Source: an uncultured Ruminococcus sp.
Lineage (GTDB): Bacteria > Bacillota_A > Clostridia > RUG12999
Assembly (NCBI GenBank): GCA_902783995.1
Contig: CACZTG010000308.1
Location: 1-6,733 of the forward strand
Length of the DNA stretch: 6,733 nt
Reading direction: 5' to 3'
Part shown: piece by piece, positions 1 through 5,960 of the stretch
Layout: each line of letters begins with the position of its first letter
Position numbering within the stretch: position 1 is the first letter of the stretch
Notes under the pieces: generated by a model
Databases searched by the model: none
Told to the model about the DNA's origin: nothing
Seen by the model: the letters and a program-made list of their open reading frames with translations, nothing else
Program-made: the position numbers and the translations under genes

Positions 1-392
1 CCGTCAAGATAAAAAATGCCTCCGCTTGTAAAGCCTTTGCCCTTTATTGTTAAAACAGCGTCAACTCTTTCCGGATTTTCCGCAACAACATAATTGCCGT
101 TATCGAGAGTTTTTACGACTTCCGAAGGCTGAAGCTTTATGTCCTCAATCACTCCCATAAAACTGCCTTTATCATCATACAGTTTTTCACCGGTTTTAAA
201 ATATGAGGCACTTTCTTCTTTTATACCGTTAACCAAAACAGTATAGCTTTTTTCCGTAATATTCGCCCCTTCTCCCGCAAGTCCGCTGAATTTCAGAAAC
301 AAAAAAGCGGCGGCGGCAATTATAACAAGCAAAATAAATAAATCTATAATACTAATTTTACCGAAAATCTTTCCGTTTTTATCAATAATCAT
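1..392 (-). CDS. DUF4330-type single-pass membrane protein, 3' end cut by the window edge
   Basis: The first 130 residues are visible; the C-terminus lies beyond base 1. A short polar N-terminus (MIIDKNGKIFGKIS) is followed by one hydrophobic segment at about residues 14-34 (starting IIDLFILLVIIAAAA). Next comes an extracytoplasmic-looking beta-rich domain with 'YTVLVNGIKEES', 'KTGEKLYDDKGSFMGVIEDI' and 'NGNYVVAENPERVDAVLTIKG'. Short basic N-terminus, IID-type membrane anchor and repeated G-x-L/I strands fit DUF4330, a family without a known activity. The same blocks occur in the gene just upstream in the operon, so the two are paralogues. ATG at 392 is chosen because a near-ideal GGAGGGTGG lies 9 bases before it. 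It is the last gene of the leftward envelope-glycan operon that is visible, 21 bases after the previous stop. Topology (N-in, C-out) is inferred. Confidence 0.75.
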   Translation of the reverse strand, partial: MIIDKNGKIFGKISIIDLFILLVIIAAAAFLFLKFSGLAGEGANITEKSYTVLVNGIKEESASYFKTGEKLYDDKGSFMGVIEDIKLQPSEVVKTLDNGNYVVAENPERVDAVLTIKGKGFTSGGIFYLD

Positions 393-401
393 TATAAACA
401 A

Positions 402-410
402 CCACCCTCC
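402..410 (-). promoter_or_regulatory. Shine-Dalgarno site of the last (truncated) DUF4330 gene
   Basis: On the minus strand GGAGGGTGG precedes ATG (392) by 9 bases. It lies in the 21-base gap after the TAG of the preceding gene and fixes the start of a gene whose 3' end is outside the window. Confidence 0.75.
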
Positions 411-413
411 GTA

Positions 414-917
414 CTAATTTTTAATTTCATCAATTGAAACAATAACAGCGTTTAAAGCATAATTATCCGCTTTATAAGTATTTTTTTTGCCGATTTTCAA
501 TTCCATATCATCAATTGTAATTGTCTGACCGCTCAGCGAATACGCGCTTTCAACAACAAAATCCGCCGTATAATGTTTTGGATGTTCGGCAGCGATATAT
601 TCACCTTTTTCACTGTCAAAAGCCTCTTTGTTTATATATTTTTCAATATAATTAATCTTTACAATTTCCCCTTTTTCGGTATCTTTAGAGGCATCTTTTA
701 ACGTGTCCCCTACCTTGATAAGCTTTGCAACGCCTTCGCTTATATTATCAGCATGAAGCGTGTATCTTACAACGTTATTATCCCCTGACTGCCTTGCTGA
801 ATTTGTTTGCCAATTGCCGTTAGCGTAATACGAAAAACCTACAACAAGAACAACAAACGCAAGTATAATCAGAATATCAATAACATTAAAATGAACTCTT
901 TTCTTTTCGGTTGACAT
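414..917 (-). CDS. DUF4330-type single-pass membrane protein, complete (167 aa)
   Basis: The protein starts MSTEKKRVHFNVIDILIILA. A basic, polar N-terminus is followed by a single membrane segment at about residues 11-31, then an approximately 135-residue domain presumably outside the membrane. The domain aligns by eye with the next gene: 'VVRYTLHADNIS' with 'KSYTVLVNGIK', 'KVGDTLKDASKDTEKGEIVKI' with the matching KTGEKL...GVIEDI block, and 'KGEYIAAEHPKHYTADFVV' with 'NGNYVVAENPERVDAVLTI'. This, and the usual 160-180 residue length, supports DUF4330, whose biochemical role is unknown. The frame stays open to 941, but ATG at 917 is preferred: AAGGAAGG lies 8 bases upstream, and starting at 941 would overlap the end of the glycosyltransferase. 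The gap to that gene's stop is only 4 bases, so translation is probably coupled. Family call from memory of the domain; gene boundaries are solid. Confidence 0.8.
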   Translation of the reverse strand: MSTEKKRVHFNVIDILIILAFVVLVVGFSYYANGNWQTNSARQSGDNNVVRYTLHADNISEGVAKLIKVGDTLKDASKDTEKGEIVKINYIEKYINKEAFDSEKGEYIAAEHPKHYTADFVVESAYSLSGQTITIDDMELKIGKKNTYKADNYALNAVIVSIDEIKN

Positions 918-921
918 AAAA

Positions 922-2031
922 CTAACCTTCCTTTCCGCCATAATATATTTTTTCTATATTTTCCGCATATTTTTTTGCGGTAAATTTTTTTTCAAAAATT
1001 TCAAGCGCCTTTTCGGACATTTTTCGGTAAAGAATATCGTCTTTTAAAAGCTTTTCAAGCTTTTCCGCCATTGCTTCGCTGTCGCATACCGGAAACAAAA
1101 ACCCGTTTTCGCCGTCTTTTATAACGCCGGGATTGCCGCCGTAACGGCTTACAACAGCGGGTTTGCCGAGGCTCATTCCTTCAAGCAGCGAAATACTTGT
1201 GGCTTCTGTTCCGTATGAAGCGTTTGCGCATATATCGGTAACGGCAGTAAGATTCAGAGGGTCATTTATAAAACCTACAAAATCCACACAGTTTCCTTTT
1301 GAGGCAGCATAAGCTTTAAGTTCTTCCTCGTATGAGCCTGTCCCGGCAATGATAAACTTCGCGTCTGTTCCACGTTTTTTTAATATCTCCGCCGCGTCAA
1401 TGAAACATTTATGTCCTTTAACAGGTTCAAGACGAGCTATAATTGAAACAACCTTCTGCCCGTCATTAATGTTAAATCTCTTTTTTTGCATATTGATTTC
1501 ATCTTCGGACAGCTTTGGCGGATAATCAATACCGTTAAGCACAACGCTGATTTTTTTTTCGTTTATTCCGACAGCGGTAAGATTATCCTTGGCAGCCTTA
1601 GCGACAGCAATTGCCCTATCCGCAAAAAGTGTGAAAACAGTTTTGTTTATAATATGTCCGACTGGGCTTTTCATAAACGCGGAAGGCTCATAAACGCAGT
1701 GAAGTGTATATACTATGCGTTTTACGCCCGCAAGCCGTGCCGCAATACGTCCCGACATTGAAGCGTGTGTATGAACAACATCCGGCTTGATTTTTTTAAT
1801 CAGCTTTTTCAGTTCTATTACACCAAGGATACTGAAGGATTTATCGGCAATACCGCTGACTTCATAAACTTTAACTCCAAGCTCCGAAAGCGGTTTTTTA
1901 AGCTTACTGCCTTCAGGTACGGCAACAGATAAATCAATCTTATTTTTATCATATTTTTCCGAAAAAATCAATACGCATTTTCCTGCGCCTCCGATATTTT
2001 TATCGGAAATAATATTTAAAACTTTAATCAA
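922..2031 (-). CDS. GT4-family glycosyltransferase (GT-B fold), 369 aa, TTG start
   Basis: This is a retaining glycosyltransferase of the RfaB/Glycos_transf_1 type. It would transfer a sugar from a nucleotide donor to a growing lipid-linked glycan on the inner membrane face. The N-terminal acceptor domain (about 1-185) starts 'MIKVLNIISD' and has the glycine loop IGGAG (13-17) and 'DVVHTHASMSGRIAA' (84-98). 'AIAVAKAAKDNL' and 'ISVVLNGIDYPP' lead into the C-terminal donor domain. That domain has 'VVSIIARLEPVKGH' (Arg200 and Lys205, the expected donor-phosphate contacts), 'FIIAGTGSYEEELK', 'VDFVGFINDP', and the E-x7-E motif Glu276 to Glu284 followed by 'GMSLGKPAVVSRYGGNPGVI'. No transmembrane segment is seen. 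The frame is open to 2169, but that stretch overlaps the upstream gene. TTG at 2031, behind GAAGGTGAT, gives a normal N-terminus; GTG at 2040 is the alternative. It overlaps the previous gene by 8 bases. Sugar specificity cannot be read. Confidence 0.88.
   Translation of the reverse strand: MIKVLNIISDKNIGGAGKCVLIFSEKYDKNKIDLSVAVPEGSKLKKPLSELGVKVYEVSGIADKSFSILGVIELKKLIKKIKPDVVHTHASMSGRIAARLAGVKRIVYTLHCVYEPSAFMKSPVGHIINKTVFTLFADRAIAVAKAAKDNLTAVGINEKKISVVLNGIDYPPKLSEDEINMQKKRFNINDGQKVVSIIARLEPVKGHKCFIDAAEILKKRGTDAKFIIAGTGSYEEELKAYAASKGNCVDFVGFINDPLNLTAVTDICANASYGTEATSISLLEGMSLGKPAVVSRYGGNPGVIKDGENGFLFPVCDSEAMAEKLEKLLKDDILYRKMSEKALEIFEKKFTAKKYAENIEKIYYGGKEG
926..933 (-). promoter_or_regulatory. 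Shine-Dalgarno site deciding the start of the first DUF4330 gene
   Basis: Minus-strand AAGGAAGG lies inside the last codons of the glycosyltransferase gene, 8 bases before ATG (917). It argues for the 167-residue form rather than the longer open frame starting at 941, and suggests translational coupling. Confidence 0.7.
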
Positions 2032-3874
2032 GTTTATCACCTTCTTTTGATATATCTTTAAGCGCTGCCGCAAAAGCAAGAATAACGAAAAATAAAGCGT
2101 AGATTCTGTAATTATACCAGACATTGTCAAACATACCCTGAAGCAAAAATCCTCCCATACCTGCCGCAAGCGATACGGAAACCGGTCTTAGCGCAGCGGA
2201 TTTTTTGCTTACAGTGCCCGTAAATTTAAAATATAAAATCATTGTAACCGCGAACAAAAGCATGCCGATAACACCTGTCTCGGAAAGTATAAGCAAATAA
2301 AGATTATGCGGATGAGGCGCAGATATAGCGCCAAGCGCGTAACGCGGATAGACGGAATTAAACGCGTCCGAGCCGAGACCTATGCCTGTTAAAAACGTAT
2401 CCCTTAACATTCGGTATGTTCCCTGCCATATAAACACTCTGTATGCGGTTGAGGTGTCGGCAGTATTTCCTATACTTAAAAGCCTGTCGATTACTGTCTG
2501 CGGCACAACAAACGGCACTGCGAATATTCCGAGTGTCATAAATACAAAAAAGCGTTTTGCGCAAAGCGCGAGCATAAGTCCCATACTGAATATTATGCCT
2601 ATCCAGCAGCCTCTCGAATATGTGAAAACAAGACAAAGAAGCTGCAAAAAAAGCGAAATCAAAGCAGCGATTTTAGACTTTGAATTTTTTGCGGTAAACA
2701 GTCTTGAAGCAGTCAGCGGTATTGTGAGCAAGAAAAATTCTCCGAGTACATTCGGGTTTTCAAATGTTGAGCAAACTCTACCCGAAATTTCTTCAAACAT
2801 TTCCTCGTCCTGCCACGTAGTTTTTGAAAGCCCGAAAATTTGCTCCGCAATTCCGTATGCGGCAACTCCCGTCGCCGAAACAATAAAACAGTCAAGAGTA
2901 ACAAAAAAATTTTTTGATACCTGTAAAAAACGCCGCGCCGCAAAAAAGAATAAAATAAAGCCTATATAAACAGCCGCTATTTTTGCGCTCTGAAATTTTG
3001 TTTCGGAATTTAAAACTCCGAAAATATTTACAAAAACCATACCGAGCGCGGCAATATCAAAACCGTCAAAATTAAAGTCTGTTTCACCGCTTTTTGCTTT
3101 TCTGACAAAAAGCGCAACGACCGCGAAAAGGCTTAGTCCAAGTACCGCCATCGTCGGCAAAAACGGCAAAAAAACAATCGCGAAAAACGGCAAATATTGT
3201 GATTTCAACATCAATGCTACAAAAGCGATTATTAACACAATAAAAAGCTGCATATGAGGTACAAGATACATCGCTCCGAATGCAGCTCCTATACCTATAG
3301 AAACCGCAAGGGAAAAATAAGGCTTAGTTTCCTTTAACATACATTTTTTAAACGGTTTCATTTCAAAAAAATCAAGAAAAAATTCACCTTCCGCCAGAAA
3401 AGAAACCGAAGTGTTGATAAAGAAGCCGATTATACCTACAATTATAGCAGCATACCATCTGTTGCTTATAAAGCCGAGAATCGCTCGTTCGGCAGCTGCC
3501 GATACACAGCCAAAAGCAAAAAGGCAAACGGCGTAATATCTTATGCTTATATACTGCCAATTATTAAGTAAAAACATAAATCCGGAGCCGATTTGACTCT
3601 CATTCGCTTTTTCGGAAAGAAAGCGAAGCGGTTTGCCTATTAACGACTCAAAAATTTTCACAAAGAACCCAATAAACGTTTTTAGAGCGGATTTCTGTGC
3701 ATAGTTTTTTGTTTCATCGCTGACAAAAATATGTCCGGCAAGGCTTTTATCGTAAAGCCTTCCGAAAAAGTCCATAATGCTGCGCAATATTCTGTAATAT
3801 ACGCTGTTTTCAAACCAAACCGCAAGCGCAGAAAAAATATTTGAAATAAATGAAATTATAAGACTGTTTTTCAT
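2024..3874 (-). CDS. O-antigen ligase/polymerase-like (Wzy/WaaL superfamily) polytopic membrane protein, 616 aa
   Basis: Members of this superfamily polymerise undecaprenyl-linked repeat units or transfer glycans to an acceptor on the outer face of the membrane. Many hydrophobic segments run from about residue 105 to 605. The C-terminal Wzy_C region carries recognisable marks: 'GRVCSTFENPNVLGEF' (365-380), 'FTYSRGCWIG' (417-426), 'VFIWQGTYRMLRDTFLTGIGLGSDAF' region (about 480-505), and 'PHPHNLYLLILSETGVIG' (520-537) with His521 and His523 in the expected large periplasmic loop. An N-terminal stretch of about 100 residues ('YYRILRSIMDFFGRLYD', 'FVKIFESLIGKPLRFL') precedes the membrane core and is longer than usual. 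ATG at 3874 is chosen over GTG at 3886 because AAAGGTGA lies 8 bases upstream of it. It starts 14 bases after the murJ stop and overlaps the glycosyltransferase. Polymerase versus ligase cannot be decided. Confidence 0.85.
   Translation of the reverse strand: MKNSLIISFISNIFSALAVWFENSVYYRILRSIMDFFGRLYDKSLAGHIFVSDETKNYAQKSALKTFIGFFVKIFESLIGKPLRFLSEKANESQIGSGFMFLLNNWQYISIRYYAVCLFAFGCVSAAAERAILGFISNRWYAAIIVGIIGFFINTSVSFLAEGEFFLDFFEMKPFKKCMLKETKPYFSLAVSIGIGAAFGAMYLVPHMQLFIVLIIAFVALMLKSQYLPFFAIVFLPFLPTMAVLGLSLFAVVALFVRKAKSGETDFNFDGFDIAALGMVFVNIFGVLNSETKFQSAKIAAVYIGFILFFFAARRFLQVSKNFFVTLDCFIVSATGVAAYGIAEQIFGLSKTTWQDEEMFEEISGRVCSTFENPNVLGEFFLLTIPLTASRLFTAKNSKSKIAALISLFLQLLCLVFTYSRGCWIGIIFSMGLMLALCAKRFFVFMTLGIFAVPFVVPQTVIDRLLSIGNTADTSTAYRVFIWQGTYRMLRDTFLTGIGLGSDAFNSVYPRYALGAISAPHPHNLYLLILSETGVIGMLLFAVTMILYFKFTGTVSKKSAALRPVSVSLAAGMGGFLLQGMFDNVWYNYRIYALFFVILAFAAALKDISKEGDKLD
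2036..2044 (-). promoter_or_regulatory. Shine-Dalgarno site supporting the TTG start of the glycosyltransferase
   Basis: Minus-strand GAAGGTGAT lies within the last codons of the ligase/polymerase gene and 4 bases before TTG (2031). The same stretch contains an in-frame GTG (2040), but that codon has no comparable site upstream, so TTG is preferred. Confidence 0.6.
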
Positions 3875-3882
3875 ATTTTTCG

Positions 3883-3890
3883 TCACCTTT
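3883..3890 (-). promoter_or_regulatory. Shine-Dalgarno site of the ligase/polymerase gene, fused to the murJ stop codon
   Basis: Minus-strand AAAGGTGA begins inside the murJ TAA stop and ends 8 bases before ATG (3874). It overlaps the alternative GTG start (3886), which argues against GTG being used. Confidence 0.65.
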
Positions 3891-5421
3891 ACTGTTTTTT
3901 AAATTTGCCGATAAAAACATTAACTTCGGCAGGTTTAGTTATTAAAATCATTATACAGTATATTAAAAAGCCGATTGCCGCGGGAATACAAAGCACCGCC
4001 GCTCTGCATATGAAGGTATCAAGGCCAAACAAAACGGTTACGTATTTTTTTACAAAAACTATACCTACAGCGCATATTCCTCCGGACAACAATATTTTAA
4101 TAAAATCAAAATAAAAACCGGAGTTTTTCCTTCCACGCATAATAATTATAAACGATGCCGCGAAAACAGCCGCAACGGAAAGCGATGCAGCAAGAGCCAA
4201 TCCCTTAATACCCATAATATTTGAAAGCAAAAAGGAAAGAGACGCGTTTATAACTATTCCCCCAAGAGCCACAAACATCGGTGTGACCGAGTTTCGTTTT
4301 GAATAAAACGCTTTGTACATAATCTCCTGGAGCGCATACGGCAATATACCGATAGCGTAAAACAGCAGTACACCTCCGGTAACCGCGACCGACGCTTCAT
4401 CAAACCTTCCTCGCTGATAAATAACTCTTATTATTTCTCTGCTTTCGGTTAAAAATACAACGGATATCGGCGTAACAACAAGTATTACAATTCTTAATGA
4501 TGAAGTAAGAAGCTCATACCATTCTTCTTTATCATTTTCATCTATGGAAAGACGCGATAGCTTCGGGAAAATATAATTTGTAACAGACATAGCGAAAATA
4601 CCCGCGGCAATAATATAAAGCTTGTTAGCGTAATTTATTGCCGACACTCCGCCCGAAACCTTTGAAGCTATCATTGTGTTTACCATAACATTTATGGGCT
4701 GAACCCATGTTCCTATAAGCACAGGCAGAGCAAGCCTTGCAACTTCAGCAAGACCGGAATCTTTTATTCCTTTACCGAAACGAAAACCTTTTTTAATTGT
4801 ACTCGGCAAAAGAAAAACAAATTGTAAAAACCAACCTGTAAGAAGCGAAACCGCAAGACCTGTTATACCGAATTTTTTTTCAAGAGTTAAGAGGTATATT
4901 ATACATATACTGCTTGACACCATACTCATTGCCGCAGGAAGGTTATATTCTCCAACAGATTGCAACAGTCCGACAAAGGTATAAGCGCCGCCGATAAAAA
5001 TAATCATAGGAAACATTATTCTGAGAAGCTTTACTGCAAGAATCGCAGCCTCCCCTTCAAGCCCCGGCGTAAACTTCGCAATAATAAACGGCGCGAAAAA
5101 TTCACCCAATAAGGTAAGCAATAAACCAATAAAGCAAACAGTATTAAAAAATGAACAGGCAAATTTTTTTGCGCGCTTTTCGCCTTTTTCCTGTATAAAC
5201 TTGTTAAATACGGGAATAAAAGCCGCTGAAACCGCAGAGCCGAGTATCATATCAAAAAAGTTGGTCGGTATTTGTGACGCGGCAAGATACGCGTCAGCCT
5301 GCCATGCCGTGCCATAGGTCCCCGCAACAACCATTTCTCTTATTTGCCCCAAAAGCTTTGACATAAGCATTGCTATAAAGATAAAGCTCAAAGTGCCCGC
5401 CGTACTGTTTTTTTTACTCAT
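3889..5421 (-). CDS. murJ: MurJ/MviN-type lipid II (or lipid-linked glycan) flippase, 510 aa
   Basis: This is a MOP-superfamily flippase that moves undecaprenyl-linked cell-wall precursor across the cytoplasmic membrane. The length (510) and about 14 hydrophobic segments are typical. The N-terminus has the family pattern: 'SKLLGQIREMVVAGTYG' followed by 'QADAYLAASQIPTNFFD' and 'GSAVSAAFIPVFNKF'. Arg28 and Asp43 line up by eye with E. coli MurJ Arg24 and Asp39, functionally important cavity residues; Lys22 takes the place of E. coli Arg18. Later marks are 'LLRIMFPMIIFIGGAYTFVGLLQS', 'LPVLIGTWVQPINVMVNTMIAS' and 'FPKLSRLS'. ATG at 5421 follows GAAGTGA. It is the first gene of the leftward operon, about 29 bases downstream of a strong promoter. 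Position before a polymerase/ligase and a glycosyltransferase means it may flip a polymer precursor rather than, or besides, lipid II; clostridia often carry several MOP flippases. Confidence 0.93.
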   Translation of the reverse strand: MSKKNSTAGTLSFIFIAMLMSKLLGQIREMVVAGTYGTAWQADAYLAASQIPTNFFDMILGSAVSAAFIPVFNKFIQEKGEKRAKKFACSFFNTVCFIGLLLTLLGEFFAPFIIAKFTPGLEGEAAILAVKLLRIMFPMIIFIGGAYTFVGLLQSVGEYNLPAAMSMVSSSICIIYLLTLEKKFGITGLAVSLLTGWFLQFVFLLPSTIKKGFRFGKGIKDSGLAEVARLALPVLIGTWVQPINVMVNTMIASKVSGGVSAINYANKLYIIAAGIFAMSVTNYIFPKLSRLSIDENDKEEWYELLTSSLRIVILVVTPISVVFLTESREIIRVIYQRGRFDEASVAVTGGVLLFYAIGILPYALQEIMYKAFYSKRNSVTPMFVALGGIVINASLSFLLSNIMGIKGLALAASLSVAAVFAASFIIIMRGRKNSGFYFDFIKILLSGGICAVGIVFVKKYVTVLFGLDTFICRAAVLCIPAAIGFLIYCIMILITKPAEVNVFIGKFKKQ

Positions 5422-5456
5422 ATTTTCACTTCTTTTTTTGTCTGTTTAACTCTAAT

Positions 5457-5485
5457 AGTATAACATAAATTTGTAAATTTGTAAA
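5457..5485 (-). promoter_or_regulatory. Sigma-A-type promoter of the murJ operon with extended -10
   Basis: Reading leftward on the minus strand: -35 TTTACA (5480-5485), spacer of exactly 17 bases, -10 TATACT (5457-5462) preceded by TG one base upstream (extended -10). Each hexamer matches the vegetative consensus at 5 of 6 positions. The predicted start is near 5450, leaving a leader of about 29 bases before the murJ ATG, too short for a riboswitch. This implies constitutive vegetative expression of the whole glycan operon. Confidence 0.72.
5467..5482. repeat. Two tandem copies of AAATTTGT within the murJ promoter spacer
   Basis: AAATTTGT occurs at 5467-5474 and again at 5475-5482 without a break, covering the spacer and part of the -35 element. 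The second copy overlaps the TTTACA hexamer, so the first copy offers a second, worse-spaced TTTACA. It could be a slippage duplication or a binding site; nothing more can be said. Confidence 0.6.
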
Positions 5486-5609
5486 GTATTATTTTTTGTT
5501 GCCGTTTTAAAAACATCTGGTCGTCTTAATTGGTGGGTAATAACGCCTTATATTTTTACATTTCCTTTCGACAATTTTATAAAAAATCAGCAAAAAGCAT
5601 TTTAACGGG

Positions 5610-5677
5610 CACGTCCGCATATTTGAAAAATTTTTATCATATACATTGTAATATAAAATGTCTGCGCGAAGGACGTG
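5610..5677. repeat. 7-bp perfect inverted repeat CACGTCC / GGACGTG flanking the bofA promoter region
   Basis: CACGTCC at 5610-5616 and its exact reverse complement GGACGTG at 5671-5677 are 54 bases apart. The right arm overlaps the Shine-Dalgarno region of the bofA-like gene (AAGGACGTGA) and the left arm abuts the candidate sigma-E -35 element. It may be a regulator's paired half-sites or chance; if transcription starts near 5653 the left arm is not in the mRNA, so an RNA hairpin is unlikely. Confidence 0.35.
5617..5645 (+). promoter_or_regulatory. Candidate sigma-E-type sporulation promoter for bofA-spoIIP
   Basis: GCATATT (5617-5623) matches the B. subtilis sigma-E -35 pattern (G/T, A/C, ATATT) as I recall it at all positions. 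After 14 bases comes CATATACA (5638-5645), matching the -10 pattern CATACAnT at 5 of 7 defined positions. Spacing and orientation suit the genes downstream, with a start near 5653 and a leader of about 32 bases. In B. subtilis both bofA and spoIIP are sigma-E controlled, which fits. The region is very AT-rich, so chance matches are possible. Confidence 0.45.
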
Positions 5678-5678
5678 A
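5669..5678 (+). promoter_or_regulatory. Shine-Dalgarno region of the bofA-like gene
   Basis: AAGGACGTGA, an imperfect match to the AAGGAGGTGA consensus with one mismatch, ends 6 bases before ATG (5685). It supports that start over the overlapping ATG of another frame at 5675, which falls inside the site itself. Confidence 0.65.
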
Positions 5679-5684
5679 AAACAT

Positions 5685-5939
5685 ATGACAGATATAATTA
5701 CTTACGGCATAATCGCTGCCTGTGGACTGATAATCGCACTTTTAATTGCGTATCCGCTCAGGTTTTTATGGAAACCCGTACTCAGATGCATAATAAGTAC
5801 CTGCGGGCTTATGCTCGCAAATCTTGTCGGTATTCCCTTCGGTTTTTCAATCGGAATTAATATAATAAATATTGCGGTATGCGCCGTCCTCGGCGTGCCC
5901 GGCTTTACAATGCTGATTTTATTTTCTCTTTTGCTCTGA
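5685..5939 (+). CDS. bofA: BofA-family protein (pro-sigma-K processing inhibitor family), 84 aa
   Basis: B. subtilis BofA is a small mother-cell membrane protein that, with SpoIVFA, holds the intramembrane protease SpoIVFB inactive until the forespore signals, thereby timing pro-sigma-K cleavage. Here the length (84) matches the family. There are two hydrophobic segments at about 5-27 and 62-84, linked by a moderately hydrophobic stretch. The C-terminal half has the family signature: 'LANLVGIPFGFSIGINIINI' followed by 'AVLGVPGFTMLILFSLL', i.e. an aliphatic G-I-N segment then LGVPG and a hydrophobic end. A good ribosome-binding site precedes ATG. spoIIP follows after 21 bases, so the two are probably cotranscribed. 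BofA-like proteins occur in clostridia in which the SpoIVFA/SpoIVFB partners are not always present, so the target here is inferred, not shown. Confidence 0.82.
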   Translation: MTDIITYGIIAACGLIIALLIAYPLRFLWKPVLRCIISTCGLMLANLVGIPFGFSIGINIINIAVCAVLGVPGFTMLILFSLLL

Positions 5940-5947
5940 ATAAATTC

Positions 5948-5953
5948 GGGAGG
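5948..5953 (+). promoter_or_regulatory. Shine-Dalgarno site of spoIIP deciding its GTG start
   Basis: GGGAGG ends 7 bases before GTG at 5961. A second GTG overlaps it at 5959, but that frame stops after about a dozen codons, so 5961 is the start. Confidence 0.75.
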
Positions 5954-5960
5954 CAGCGGT

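Noticed and set aside
2032..2169. Upstream extension of the glycosyltransferase frame by 46 codons
   Set aside because: It overlaps the conserved end of the preceding membrane protein, does not resemble a glycosyltransferase N-terminus, and a ribosome-binding site sits right before the TTG at 2031.
2382..2969. A 195-codon open frame on the plus strand inside the ligase/polymerase gene
   Set aside because: It is antisense to a well-supported membrane protein, has no recognisable domain, and its composition is what the complement of that gene would give.
5490..5605. Search of the middle of the intergenic region for a small RNA, terminator or riboswitch
   Set aside because: Only weak pairing (for example around GGTGGGTAATAACGCC, with a wobble pair) and short A/T palindromes were seen; no stable stem followed by a T-run, and the murJ leader is too short for a riboswitch.
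5623..5654. TTGAAA (5623-5628) and TAATAT (5649-5654) as a sigma-A promoter for bofA
   Set aside because: The spacer is 20 bases, too long for a good vegetative promoter; the sigma-E-like pair in the same stretch has better spacing and context.
5675..5860. A 61-codon plus-strand frame starting ATGAAAACATATG-like near 5675
   Set aside because: The frame overlaps the bofA-like gene, its start lies within that gene's ribosome-binding site, and the product has no family features.
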